Positions 24,600 to 32,868 of a DNA stretch of 64,000 bases are shown here, in pieces (the stretch's first letter is position 1; every line of letters begins with the position of its first letter). The notes beneath the pieces were generated by a model. The model was not told the origin of the DNA and searched no databases. It saw only the letters and a list, made by a program, of their open reading frames with translations. Made by a program: the position numbers and the translations under genes. The stretch is from JAZUCL01 sp045639125 (lineage in GTDB: Bacteria > Bacillota > Clostridia > Oscillospirales > QAMX01), in the NCBI GenBank assembly GCA_045639125.1, contig JAZUCL010000017.1, positions 1 to 64,000 of the forward strand, given 5' to 3'.

Positions 24600-25301
24600 T
24601 TACAACCTAATATCTTTCTTCGCTTCGGATACAACCACTATTTTGACGTGGCCCTGTATCCGATTTTTATTTTCTACGAGTGTCTGTTTAATCAATTCAA
24701 AAGATTCTTGATAACTTAATCCTGCCCTTGAACGCCCTGTACCGAATAATGGGATATACATCGGATAGCCTTGTCCAAAATTGTCATAAATCTTCAATAG
24801 TTCAATAAGAGCCGTTTTGATTTCTTCTCTTGTCGAGTGTGCATTGTTCCTTTCATCAAATGCAGCGGTGGCAACCAAATAAAAGGCCGCTTTTCCAATA
24901 TCAATAATAGCAGTAGTTCCTATTTCATAGCAGTCCGCTTTTCCGTTTTTGGATTTGGATTTACCAATTGGCGTCTTCCCTTGATAATTAAGACTTGCGG
25001 CTATTCTGCTGTCAAGATCGGCTACACTTTCTCCGCTTCTTGTCCACCTAATAAGCCATTTACCGTGTAGCGTGTTTTCGGAAACAAGGGGGGTTCCGTC
25101 TGTTTCCAGTTTTGTTGACACATGAGTATCGAAAGCAGTATTTACCGGTATAACGACAATGTTTTTTGTAGTTCTGCTGCGATTTTCGAAAGCGAACTTA
25201 AATATATCACCTTCGACTATTTCTATCGAATTACTTCCGTTGTTCCATATAATCGCATCTTTGTTATCAATCGCAACATTATTTATCTTAAAACACTTCT
25301 G
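24600..25301 (-). CDS. Macro-domain (ThsA-type, DUF6430) effector part, start codon missing
   Basis: The frame from 25301 holds a macro-like domain: IEIVEGDIF (counterpart of the GDIT motif), KNIVVIPVNTAFDTHV, PLVSENTLHGKW and YPMYIPLFGTGRSRAGLS. This is the family linked to Thoeris ThsA, where the macro domain senses a TIR-made ADP-ribose signal. No ATG, GTG or TTG occurs in frame before 25121, although conserved macro sequence begins at about 25240. The frame is open back to 25301 and overlaps the end of the preceding gene, which is offset by one base at a TTTT run. It is therefore either a frameshifted single gene, a programmed +1 frameshift product, or a gene using a rare start such as ATT. 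Confidence 0.78.
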   Translation of the reverse strand, partial: QKCFKINNVAIDNKDAIIWNNGSNSIEIVEGDIFKFAFENRSRTTKNIVVIPVNTAFDTHVSTKLETDGTPLVSENTLHGKWLIRWTRSGESVADLDSRIAASLNYQGKTPIGKSKSKNGKADCYEIGTTAIIDIGKAAFYLVATAAFDERNNAHSTREEIKTALIELLKIYDNFGQGYPMYIPLFGTGRSRAGLSYQESFELIKQTLVENKNRIQGHVKIVVVSEAKKDIRL

Positions 25302-25683
25302 TCAAAAACATTGAAATATCGTTGCTTTTCGCTCTTCTAGCAAAGACTGCTCCTGCCAGTTGACTCACATCGGCAACAAGATCATCTTGTCTATGAGCAT
25401 CAATATTATCCGCAAGAAAATCCGAAAAGCCTTCTGCGGTTCTTTCCGCTATATCAAGTATAGACAACGCGTTCCGCATCGCCATAGGCACATCGTCCTT
25501 GCCCGCCAACAACCTGCTCACTCTTGATTTGTTTAATTCTAACAATTCCCCGTTTTTATCCTTCACATTTCCTGCCGTAACAAACGGGGCAAATAACTCG
25601 CGTGTGAAATCCTCATTGGATATGTTTCTGTTTATAGCATACTTTTTTATTGTCAATATGTAAGACGCCATATTAAATCTCAA
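25288..25683 (-). CDS. N-terminal domain of the split Thoeris-like effector (HTH-like)
   Basis: The 131-residue product begins SYILTIKKYAINRNISNEDF and contains LNKSRVSRLLAGKDDVPMAM, an HTH-like region. It ends MFLTEVF just where the macro-domain frame begins one base out of register. Deleting a single T of the TTTT at the junction would give one protein of about 364 residues. I believe relatives with this N-terminal region joined to a macro domain exist, but cannot verify it here. The start is TTG at 25683 with AAAGGGG eight bases upstream. It is divergent from the DUF4417 gene. Confidence 0.7.
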   Translation of the reverse strand: MRFNMASYILTIKKYAINRNISNEDFTRELFAPFVTAGNVKDKNGELLELNKSRVSRLLAGKDDVPMAMRNALSILDIAERTAEGFSDFLADNIDAHRQDDLVADVSQLAGAVFARRAKSNDISMFLTEVF

Positions 25684-25873
25684 AATGTTCGCCCCTTTCT
25701 ATCATAACTTTATCGCAACATCATCACAACCGTGCCGGAACGACTTTTCTCTCCATTTCCATTACAATGAAATTGAAAGAACCGACATCTACATTATACC
25801 ATATCTCGACACGCTTTTCCACAGTAGATGTAGAATTGTCTGTTCAAAATTATCCGAATTGGAGGAATACAAA

Positions 25874-26608
25874 TTGAAAAAAACTGAAACCTGTGGTACA
25901 ATGAAAACAAGTCGTGCAGGACTCAAAGATGTGTGGAATGCATTTATGCTTGATGGAGCCGAATTCACAAGCAATGACATCCCACTCTGTCCCACAATGG
26001 CAGAGCAACTACCGAGTGATATTATCACTTGGGATGAAGCCAAAGCCATCTACAAAAAGCATCGAATTAAAAAAGATCTTAATTTTAAGCACGATGCCTT
26101 TGTTTGCTGGTATATGGATGACTACAAATTTGATGGTCCACGTGGAATTTGGCATGATTACGATTTTGCACTAAAAGTTCTTCGTCATTTCGCGGGAGTC
26201 ATAACACCAGACTTCTCAACCTATCAAGATTTCCCGGAGCCTATCAAGCTGTATAATACATACCGTATGCGTGCCTTCGGTTACTGGCTTGGTAAGAATG
26301 GTATTGCCGTCATTAACAACGTTCGTTGGGGTACGTCTGAAACCTATAGGTATTGTTTTGACGGTATCCCACAAAACAGCATTGTTGCTGTCGGCACCGT
26401 TGGCGGTAGCCCTCGAAAATATGAAGACCGTGCACGTTTTACCGATGGGCTTATCGAACTCGTAAAAACTCTTCAACCTCACACCATTATTGTTTACGGC
26501 TCGGCAAACTATCCTTGTTTTGAAGAGTTAGTAGCACAAGGCATAAACATCTTATCTTTTTCCGGTCAAATGGCAAAAGCATTTGAAAGGAGGAAGATGG
26601 ATGTCTAA
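25874..26608 (+). CDS. DUF4417 protein
   Basis: The 244-residue product has the DUF4417 pattern: FDGPRGIWHDYDFALKVLRHF, TPDFSTYQDFPEPIKLYNTYRMRAFGYWLG, and later IVAVGTVGGSPRK and TIIVYGSANYPCFEEL. The family is common in phages and mobile regions and is of unknown function. The start is TTG at 25874 with GGAGG eight bases upstream. It overlaps the next gene by 8 bases, so the two probably work together. Transcription is divergent from the Thoeris-like genes. Confidence 0.8.
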   Translation: MKKTETCGTMKTSRAGLKDVWNAFMLDGAEFTSNDIPLCPTMAEQLPSDIITWDEAKAIYKKHRIKKDLNFKHDAFVCWYMDDYKFDGPRGIWHDYDFALKVLRHFAGVITPDFSTYQDFPEPIKLYNTYRMRAFGYWLGKNGIAVINNVRWGTSETYRYCFDGIPQNSIVAVGTVGGSPRKYEDRARFTDGLIELVKTLQPHTIIVYGSANYPCFEELVAQGINILSFSGQMAKAFERRKMDV

Positions 26609-26999
26609 GGGTAGTAGCGGTCTCTTTAAAGGGACAAGCGGTTCAACTGCTGAGGTGTGGAATAATATTTCTGCAACTCAACCCAATTATGCCGGCACAG
26701 AACTCCCCCGTTCTTTCGTAATAAAGACACCCAAAAATTCCTTTTGGGTTCACGGAAACGCAACAGAGCATATGGCTGACTATTTGATAAAGCAATCAAA
26801 TAGCGGACGTAGTCTGGGTAGCACAAAATTAGACGCTCAACTTATGCTTTCCGATATGCGTTCTTCAATAACAAGAGTTACAAAAGATGGCATTAAATAT
26901 AACACCCCATTAAAAGATGGAAATTGGGAGTTTGTTATAAAATCATCGAGAAACAAAAGCGAATATGATTTAATCATACATGCTATGTATAAAAAGTAA
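26601..26999 (+). CDS. Toxin-like C-terminal domain protein (polymorphic-toxin type)
   Basis: The 132-residue protein starts SKGSSGLFKGTSGS, a Gly/Ser linker such as precedes C-terminal toxin modules, then has LPRSFVIKTPKNSFWVHGNATEHM and ends EYDLIIHAMYKK. The W-V-H-G-N-A-T-E-H and IIHAM histidines could be catalytic. I recall similar domains at the ends of phage head or secreted toxin-like proteins, but not a named family. The start overlaps the DUF4417 stop (ATG at 26601, AAGGAGG upstream). It is followed by three small genes that could be immunity proteins. No delivery domain is present, so it may be an orphan module. Confidence 0.6.
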   Translation: MSKGSSGLFKGTSGSTAEVWNNISATQPNYAGTELPRSFVIKTPKNSFWVHGNATEHMADYLIKQSNSGRSLGSTKLDAQLMLSDMRSSITRVTKDGIKYNTPLKDGNWEFVIKSSRNKSEYDLIIHAMYKK

Positions 27000-27008
27000 G
27001 GAGATACT

Positions 27009-27488
27009 ATGAAATATACAAATAATATATTCAAGAAAACTGCATCACTCGAAGAATATCTTCCATTGACAATCAAATCGGATTCCCCTTTGGAAAATGC
27101 GAACTATTTGATTTTTCGTTATGAAGATAACTCTTTATTGGAAATAGCATTCAATGAAAATGACGGCAATATTTACAGAGTCAAGCTAATAATTTGTAAG
27201 AACTATGCCACCGTTGATGCAACCTTTACCATGCCGACAAATTTAAGAAAAGGAGATGTTCTTGTCGAGCACGAAGCAGATATAACAACTTCAAAATTTG
27301 AGTGCATTATTTACAAAGATGCTATACAAATTGAGATAAGTGACGATTCTGTTGCTGACTATATTGATTCAGATAATATTATATGGGGACTAAATACTCA
27401 TGGAAAACTAACTTCATTTACCTTATATGGACAACAACCCGAAATTATTGAACATACACTCAACGAATTGTCATATGATAACCAATAA
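27009..27488 (+). CDS. Acidic protein, possible immunity protein
   Basis: The 159-residue, acidic, soluble protein has alternating beta strands and no signal peptide. It starts 9 bases after the toxin-like gene with AAGGAG upstream. Size, charge, AT-rich codon use and position are typical of immunity proteins in toxin clusters; I do not recognise the family and the assignment is from context only. Confidence 0.55.
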   Translation: MKYTNNIFKKTASLEEYLPLTIKSDSPLENANYLIFRYEDNSLLEIAFNENDGNIYRVKLIICKNYATVDATFTMPTNLRKGDVLVEHEADITTSKFECIIYKDAIQIEISDDSVADYIDSDNIIWGLNTHGKLTSFTLYGQQPEIIEHTLNELSYDNQ

Positions 27489-27507
27489 ACTGTGGGAGAA
27501 CTGAAAA

Positions 27508-27804
27508 ATGATACTTTATGAAAAAGAAAATAACGGTTTTACAAAACTATTGCATTTTATAAACGAAAAATATGATGCAAACATTGTATTTGATTTAGAA
27601 TTCAAATTCATTTATGAAACTGAAACCATTACCGCAAAATATGATACAATGTATGAATCCGATAATGGATTAGAAGATAACGAAGAAGGATATGAAGAAT
27701 ATAACGCTATTGCTTTCCTTAACATTGAGACAGATGAATTATTCGAAATAAATTACTTAAATCTGCCTAAAACTATCGTATGTGGTGATGTCGAAGTACT
27801 GTGA
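27508..27804 (+). CDS. Small acidic protein, possible immunity protein
   Basis: The 98-residue protein is very acidic (SDNGLEDNEEGYEEY). It follows the previous gene by 19 bases and shares its AT-rich composition. No family is recognised. Repeated small acidic genes behind a toxin-like gene suggest an immunity array. Confidence 0.55.
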   Translation: MILYEKENNGFTKLLHFINEKYDANIVFDLEFKFIYETETITAKYDTMYESDNGLEDNEEGYEEYNAIAFLNIETDELFEINYLNLPKTIVCGDVEVL

Positions 27805-27852
27805 CGCGATATAAAAGCTAACAACACCAAAGTTTCAGCAAGGGGAAATAAT

Positions 27853-28209
27853 ATGAAAGAGATTCTTTTGAAATTCAAAAACCTTGAGATTGATAAAACG
27901 CTATTAAAAAAAGAAATCGGGGACGATTTATATAATGTAGATTGCCCAAAGCCTCTTGTTATCACTAAAGAAGATTTGTGTAAAGTCATTCAGTGCTATA
28001 CAAATAATGATATTTCATTACAACAACTTGTTGACTGGGTCAATGTTGTTTGGTTTACTGAATTATTTGAACTTTTAGAAAAAGAAAGCGATTCTATAAT
28101 GAGCGTTTTGGAGGTTCTAGAAACCTTGGACGAAGACAATACTTCTATTTCAACTCAAGATTTTTCAGAAATGTTAAAAGCACTATCTAACAACTGCATT
28201 TATCGCTGA
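27853..28209 (+). CDS. Small helical protein, possible immunity protein
   Basis: The 118-residue protein is largely helical and acidic (for example LFELLEKESDSIMSVLEVLETLDED). ATG after AAGGGG. It is the last gene of the AT-rich cluster behind the toxin-like gene. Its form resembles helical immunity proteins, but no family is recognised. Confidence 0.55.
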   Translation: MKEILLKFKNLEIDKTLLKKEIGDDLYNVDCPKPLVITKEDLCKVIQCYTNNDISLQQLVDWVNVVWFTELFELLEKESDSIMSVLEVLETLDEDNTSISTQDFSEMLKALSNNCIYR

Positions 28210-28285
28210 CAATTTTCTGCCGCCACGGAATTTCCATAGCGGTGTTCTTGTGTAACTTTTGATAGGTTTTTTATTTTCTATGACA

Positions 28286-28313
28286 ACAGGCGGCAGATAA
28301 CTCTGTCGCCTGT
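28286..28313. terminator. Terminator between the accessory cluster and the oxidoreductase gene
   Basis: ACAGGCGGCA pairs with TGTCGCCTGT with one mismatch; minus-strand sequence after it is T-rich after a few bases. It marks the right edge of the first accessory patch. Confidence 0.6.
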
Positions 28314-28319
28314 AATAAT

Positions 28320-29312
28320 TTATGCGTTTTTGTCTGCAACTGCCTGAACAGTAAGAATATCTCTTGTCGAACGGAATCCGATTTCGGTTGTAAGGTCAGT
28401 TTGCTTGCCTGCAAGTTCATCAAGGAATACAGAAAGGCTATTGCCATTGATTTCATCCTTTTCAGGAGTTTCAACAACTGTTACGCCATCATCTCCCTGA
28501 TAAGTAATGCGGTAGTTATTGTCATGAACATTAAATTCTACAACACCGTTAGTTCCCCAGAAAATAAATCTCCAATAATATGGAAGATTAAAGCCTGCAG
28601 AATTGGGAGACGCATAAGAAACATCAGCCATCAAGCCTGCACCGTTTGACATCTCGGCCATAAACTGTCCGCAATCCTTAAACTGAGGCTCTTTCGTTGC
28701 AAAGCCGTTCCATGTTCTTGCGGCAATAACACGCTTCAATGAAAGACCTGTAACATACTCTACAATGTCAATACCATGGATACCAATATCCTGAATAGTG
28801 CCACCATGTTTGCCTTTCTCAAAGTACCACATGGGACGAGAGCCATAATTGAGAGGATGCTGACCGCCAAAAGAAATTGCCTGAATCTCACCAAGTTTAC
28901 CGGATAGGATTATATCACGAATTGGGCGTATAAATCCACACTCTCGTAAATCAAGCATAATACCAACCTTGAGGTTATTTCCCTTAGAAAGACGCTCAAT
29001 TTCGTCAAGTTCTTCAAGAGATGTGCAAAGGGGTTTATCTATGTAGATGTGCTTGCCTGCCTTCAATGCCTGAATAACACGCTGTCCACGAATACCATAA
29101 TAATCGCCGATAGCAACAATATCAACATTCTTATCAGCAAGAAGTGCTTCGTAAGAATCGTATGTAAATACAACGCCGTTTTGCTCTGCACTCTCACGTG
29201 CCGCAGCATCAGCCTCAAAACAACCGACAAGGTTTAATTCCGGATTTTCCTTAACTCTGTTGTACACGGTATAGATGTGTCCGTGACGAAATCCAGCAAA
29301 TGCAATATTCAT
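28320..29312 (-). CDS. Gfo/Idh/MocA-family NAD(P)-dependent oxidoreductase
   Basis: The 330-residue protein has an N-terminal Rossmann domain (MNIAFAGFRHGHI), the EKP-type motif as IDKPLCTSLEEL, and a C-terminal substrate domain with GGTIQDIGIHGIDIVEY containing the conserved Asp and His. It most likely oxidises or reduces a sugar or inositol derivative; the substrate cannot be told. It stands alone, without a sugar operon. Confidence 0.88.
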   Translation of the reverse strand: MNIAFAGFRHGHIYTVYNRVKENPELNLVGCFEADAAARESAEQNGVVFTYDSYEALLADKNVDIVAIGDYYGIRGQRVIQALKAGKHIYIDKPLCTSLEELDEIERLSKGNNLKVGIMLDLRECGFIRPIRDIILSGKLGEIQAISFGGQHPLNYGSRPMWYFEKGKHGGTIQDIGIHGIDIVEYVTGLSLKRVIAARTWNGFATKEPQFKDCGQFMAEMSNGAGLMADVSYASPNSAGFNLPYYWRFIFWGTNGVVEFNVHDNNYRITYQGDDGVTVVETPEKDEINGNSLSVFLDELAGKQTDLTTEIGFRSTRDILTVQAVADKNA

Positions 29313-29455
29313 ACAAACATTCCTTCCTAAACTTTGACTGTAGCAGTCATTTATTGCCTTTTATTATACAATAAATCACTTTTTTTTGCAACACCAATGT
29401 TCAAAATAGAGTGAAGTATTTTTATGTAATTTATAACTGACTTCTTTTCAAAAAA

Positions 29456-29485
29456 TTGACAAATACGATCTCCTATGTATATAAT
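29456..29485 (+). promoter_or_regulatory. Sigma-A promoter of cca
   Basis: TTGACA (29456-29461) and TATAAT (29480-29485) are both perfect with an 18-bp spacer, 42 bases before the gene. Confidence 0.75.
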
Positions 29486-29527
29486 GAATATAGTTATGTA
29501 AAACGCTTATTGAAGGGAGGCTAAGCA

Positions 29528-30733
29528 ATGCAAAACATACTAATACCGCCATATATTAAGTCGCTAATGGCACTTTTAGACCGTAATGGCTTTGAGGCGT
29601 ATATTGTCGGTGGTTGTGTGCGTGATGCTCTCATGGGGTTGACTCCCTCCGATTACGATATGACAACGAATGCAACACCTGAGCAGATGAAAAATGTATT
29701 TTCTGCCTACCGCATTATTGAAACAGGAATTAAACATGGTACTGTTACCGTTTTATCCAACAATAAACCGGTTGAAATTACAACATATCGCATTGACGGC
29801 TCATATTCAAACCACAGAAAGCCTGAATCGGTCACATATTCATCTTCTCTGTGTGAAGACTTATGCCGCCGTGACTTTACTATTAACGCAATGGCGTACA
29901 ATACAAAAGACGGACTTGTGGATCTATATAACGGACAGGCTGATTTAGACAGCCGTATTATTCGATGTGTTGGTGAACCTAAAAAACGTTTCACTGAAGA
30001 TGCTTTGCGTATTCTTCGTGGTATGCGTTTTGCCGCTACATTTGGATTTTCCATTGATTTGGAAACGGAAGAGGCAATGTGTTCATGTGCAACATTTCTT
30101 GACAGTATATCTGCTGAACGAAAAAAAGTTGAACTTGAAAAGTTTTTACTTGCCCCCTACTTTGACAAGGTATTTGTCAGACGTTTTGACATACTATCAA
30201 TAGTAATCCCCCAATTAAATGAGATTTGCGATAAACGTATGGAAATTGCAACATCAGTCTCAAATGCACCGGTATTAACTGATATTCGTCTTACTCTCAT
30301 CACATATTTTTTCTCATTAAAAACGGCAGAAATGGTACTAAATAATCTACGTTTTGAAAAAGCGACTATTGATACGGTCATATCACTTCTTGATTGTCGT
30401 AATATACTTCTACCAAAGACACGCAGTGAAATTAAGCACTGTATGAAGTCTGTTGGTGTAGTAATTTTTCGTAAATGGCTTGATGTGAACACCGCTTTAT
30501 ATCCACATCTTAGAAATGATTTTATAAAAGTATCGTCAGTTATTGATGATATTATATCAACAGGTGAGCCATACAATCGTGAAATGCTCGACATTGACGG
30601 CAATGCCCTTTTAGACTACGGACTTAAAGGACAAAGTATAGGAATTGGACTAAACTTTTTACTTGATGCCGTAATAGATGGAAAAGTAAAAAATGAGCGA
30701 GATGCACTTTTGGCACATCTCGCAACTATGTAG
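29528..30733 (+). CDS. cca: CCA tRNA nucleotidyltransferase
   Basis: The 401-residue protein has the class II nucleotidyltransferase head with VGGCVRDALMG and the metal pair Asp42-X-Asp44 (SDYDMTT), the RRDFTINAM motif, the EDALRILRGMRFAATF nucleotide-selection region and a helical body. It adds or repairs the 3' CCA of tRNAs. The tRNA-Pro in this window has an encoded CCA, so repair is at least one role. A possible HD domain is absent. ATG with GGAGG upstream. Confidence 0.93.
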   Translation: MQNILIPPYIKSLMALLDRNGFEAYIVGGCVRDALMGLTPSDYDMTTNATPEQMKNVFSAYRIIETGIKHGTVTVLSNNKPVEITTYRIDGSYSNHRKPESVTYSSSLCEDLCRRDFTINAMAYNTKDGLVDLYNGQADLDSRIIRCVGEPKKRFTEDALRILRGMRFAATFGFSIDLETEEAMCSCATFLDSISAERKKVELEKFLLAPYFDKVFVRRFDILSIVIPQLNEICDKRMEIATSVSNAPVLTDIRLTLITYFFSLKTAEMVLNNLRFEKATIDTVISLLDCRNILLPKTRSEIKHCMKSVGVVIFRKWLDVNTALYPHLRNDFIKVSSVIDDIISTGEPYNREMLDIDGNALLDYGLKGQSIGIGLNFLLDAVIDGKVKNERDALLAHLATM

Positions 30734-30738
30734 TCTAT

Positions 30739-31428
30739 TTACTTCATTTGAAATCCACTTTCAGCCATAGATATTATTTCCTTTGGTGTGTATATTATAT
30801 GGTCAAGAAGTGCGATTCCTATTGTTTTCAGATGATCTCTTACACGTTTTGTCGTAATTATGTCCTCTTGTGACGGAAATGCAAATCCATCAGGGTGGTT
30901 ATGGGCAAGAATTACTGCACTTGCCCTTGATTGTAAAACGTACTCTGTAATTTTTCGCATATCAACACGAGTAGCGTTGACCACACCCTCCGAAATAAGC
31001 GTACACGCAATAGGACGTGACATATTATCAAGAGCAAGTAAGAATAAAGCCTCGTTTGTTTTGCCCACAAAGTGAGGCTTCATATAATCAATAACGGCAG
31101 CGCTGCTTGTAAGTGTTTCCGGTACAGTATTCTGTTGCTTTGATAACAGATAGAATTTGCAAAATTCAGGAATCATCTTGATTTGTATAGCACTGCTACG
31201 ACCGATACCATCAACTTTCATCAATTCTTCAATGGGAGCATCGCACACTTTTGCAAAACTTCCAAACTTTCTTATAAGTTGATGTGCAATAGGATTTGTG
31301 TTTCCTCTCGGAATAGCACCAAAGAGAGCAACCTCAAGCACTTCATGCTCTGCAAAGCCTTCAAATGCGTTTGCGGCAAATCGTTCACGCATTCTGTTTC
31401 TGTGACCGTCATGTAGTTGTTCCATCAT
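30739..31428 (-). CDS. radC: RadC-family JAB/MPN protein
   Basis: The 229-residue protein has an N-terminal helix-hairpin-helix-like part (MKVDGIGRSSAIQIK) and a C-terminal JAMM domain: a glutamate in ISEGVVNATRVDMR, then AHNHPDG followed at the usual spacing by S-Q-E-D. The RadC name comes from an old DNA-repair assignment that has been doubted; enzymatic activity is unknown. It converges with cca, with only 5 bases between stops and no clear terminator. Confidence 0.9.
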   Translation of the reverse strand: MMEQLHDGHRNRMRERFAANAFEGFAEHEVLEVALFGAIPRGNTNPIAHQLIRKFGSFAKVCDAPIEELMKVDGIGRSSAIQIKMIPEFCKFYLLSKQQNTVPETLTSSAAVIDYMKPHFVGKTNEALFLLALDNMSRPIACTLISEGVVNATRVDMRKITEYVLQSRASAVILAHNHPDGFAFPSQEDIITTKRVRDHLKTIGIALLDHIIYTPKEIISMAESGFQMK

Positions 31429-31554
31429 TTATTCTCCATTGATTGTAATTTTTGCTACAAGAGGACAACACCACCGTCCTCGGTATATTCAGTATACCAT
31501 ATACAGTAGAAAAATCAAACCTATTTTTACAATTTCCGTCAAAATATCTGTACA

Positions 31555-32202
31555 TTAAAATCCTGATAAAATTAACTTTCCGTTTCTTAATGTTATTTTC
31601 AAGTCGCTTAGTCCGTATTCATCACGGACAGAGTCAAGATATTCACCTATCGCTTTATCAAAACCCTGCGGCAGCAACTCAACAGGAACCTTAAAGCCAA
31701 GGAGCGATAGTTTTTTAATATTTGCCTGTATCTCCTGCGTTTCTTTATGTGTTGTCAACTGTAACTCTACGTCGGCATCAATTGTATCAGGTGCTAACTT
31801 TATTGCTATATCTGCCGCCTTACCGATTTTTGCACCTAAATTTTCTATACGTTCGACCATCGTTAACTTGTCAGCCTCAGCCGAGATACACACATAGTCC
31901 GATGTTATAATAATTGACTTTACATGAATACCAACTGCATTAAATAAAACCTTATCTAAAATTCCACTTAATTCTCCTTCGGTTATTTCAACACTACGTT
32001 CTGTCACAGCACCTGTTGTAAATGTGGGGACTACATCTTTTTGTATCTTTTCATTACTCCCCTGTCCGATATCAGGAATAATTTCTTGTGGTGCATCACC
32101 ATCACTATCTTGTGGAGCAAACAGCATTACTAAAATAAGTATTACTGTGATCAAAACACTTATGTAGAATACGGCTGTGTATACAACGCTTTTTTCTTTC
32201 AC
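31555..32202 (-). CDS. Membrane-anchored protein of unknown function (YpmS-like)
   Basis: The 215-residue protein has one N-terminal membrane helix (about 10-28), a Pro/Asp-rich linker and an extracytoplasmic domain with repeated amphipathic strands. The pattern ITEGELSGILDKVL, then ADIAIKLAPDTIDADVELQL recalls YpmS/DUF2140 proteins of Firmicutes, which resemble lipid-binding folds. The resemblance is by pattern only. Confidence 0.6.
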   Translation of the reverse strand: MKEKSVVYTAVFYISVLITVILILVMLFAPQDSDGDAPQEIIPDIGQGSNEKIQKDVVPTFTTGAVTERSVEITEGELSGILDKVLFNAVGIHVKSIIITSDYVCISAEADKLTMVERIENLGAKIGKAADIAIKLAPDTIDADVELQLTTHKETQEIQANIKKLSLLGFKVPVELLPQGFDKAIGEYLDSVRDEYGLSDLKITLRNGKLILSGF

Positions 32203-32315
32203 TTTAATACACTCCTATTTTCAATTCTGACAAGTTATTTTATGTATATAAGCAAAAGAATATGATGAAAAACGAGGCAGTTTATTCAAACTGCCTCGTT
32301 ATACTTTCGGTTAAC

Positions 32316-32729
32316 TTAGAAGAAAGCCTTCATTCCTTCAGTAGAATTAGCAATATCGTCACTAATCATAACCGTATACTTTACGTTGTTCTTCTGAGAG
32401 AATGCAGACAATTTTTCAAGGAAAGAAGTTGCAGCATCAACATTGGAAGAACCTGCGACCTTATAAAGACTATCGATAAACACATGAGTTACATCGAAAT
32501 TCATTGAATACATACCAACAATAAATGCATAAAGTTCTTCATAACCACGAACATTGGGGTAATCACTAAGATCAACCAATCTAACATCGTAACTGATGTC
32601 GTATGTAAGTTTACGACCTCCTTCGATACAGACTACATTACCATTCTCATTCTTTACTGCTGCATTGACCATATCAATAATCATCTTGGTCTTGCCAGTA
32701 CCCTTTTTACCCATGATAACTTTAACCAT
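32316..32729 (-). CDS. Small P-loop ATPase-like protein
   Basis: The 137-residue protein starts with a Walker A loop (GKKGTGKTK, residues about 7-15) and has a Walker B-like strand (HVFIDSL) near residue 85. It ends shortly after, so it is a minimal P-loop domain. Conserved single-domain proteins of this kind are common in Clostridia and lack a known function. Confidence 0.7.
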   Translation of the reverse strand: MVKVIMGKKGTGKTKMIIDMVNAAVKNENGNVVCIEGGRKLTYDISYDVRLVDLSDYPNVRGYEELYAFIVGMYSMNFDVTHVFIDSLYKVAGSSNVDAATSFLEKLSAFSQKNNVKYTVMISDDIANSTEGMKAFF

Positions 32730-32868
32730 AACAATCGTCCTCCAAACAATATATTCAGTGCTATTGCCGCAACTGTTCGGCGGAAATCACTGTGCCTTTA
32801 ATGCAATCATTATAACACAAATATTTCAAAATTACAATATGATTCTGTTAATTTTTTCAACATGGCAA

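Noticed and set aside
23972..28330. Attachment-site duplication of the tRNA-Pro 3' end flanking the Thoeris/toxin region
   Set aside because: I looked for a copy of the tRNA end near 28.2-28.3 kb and found none, and no integrase gene is present. It may be a hotspot, but not a demonstrable integrative element.
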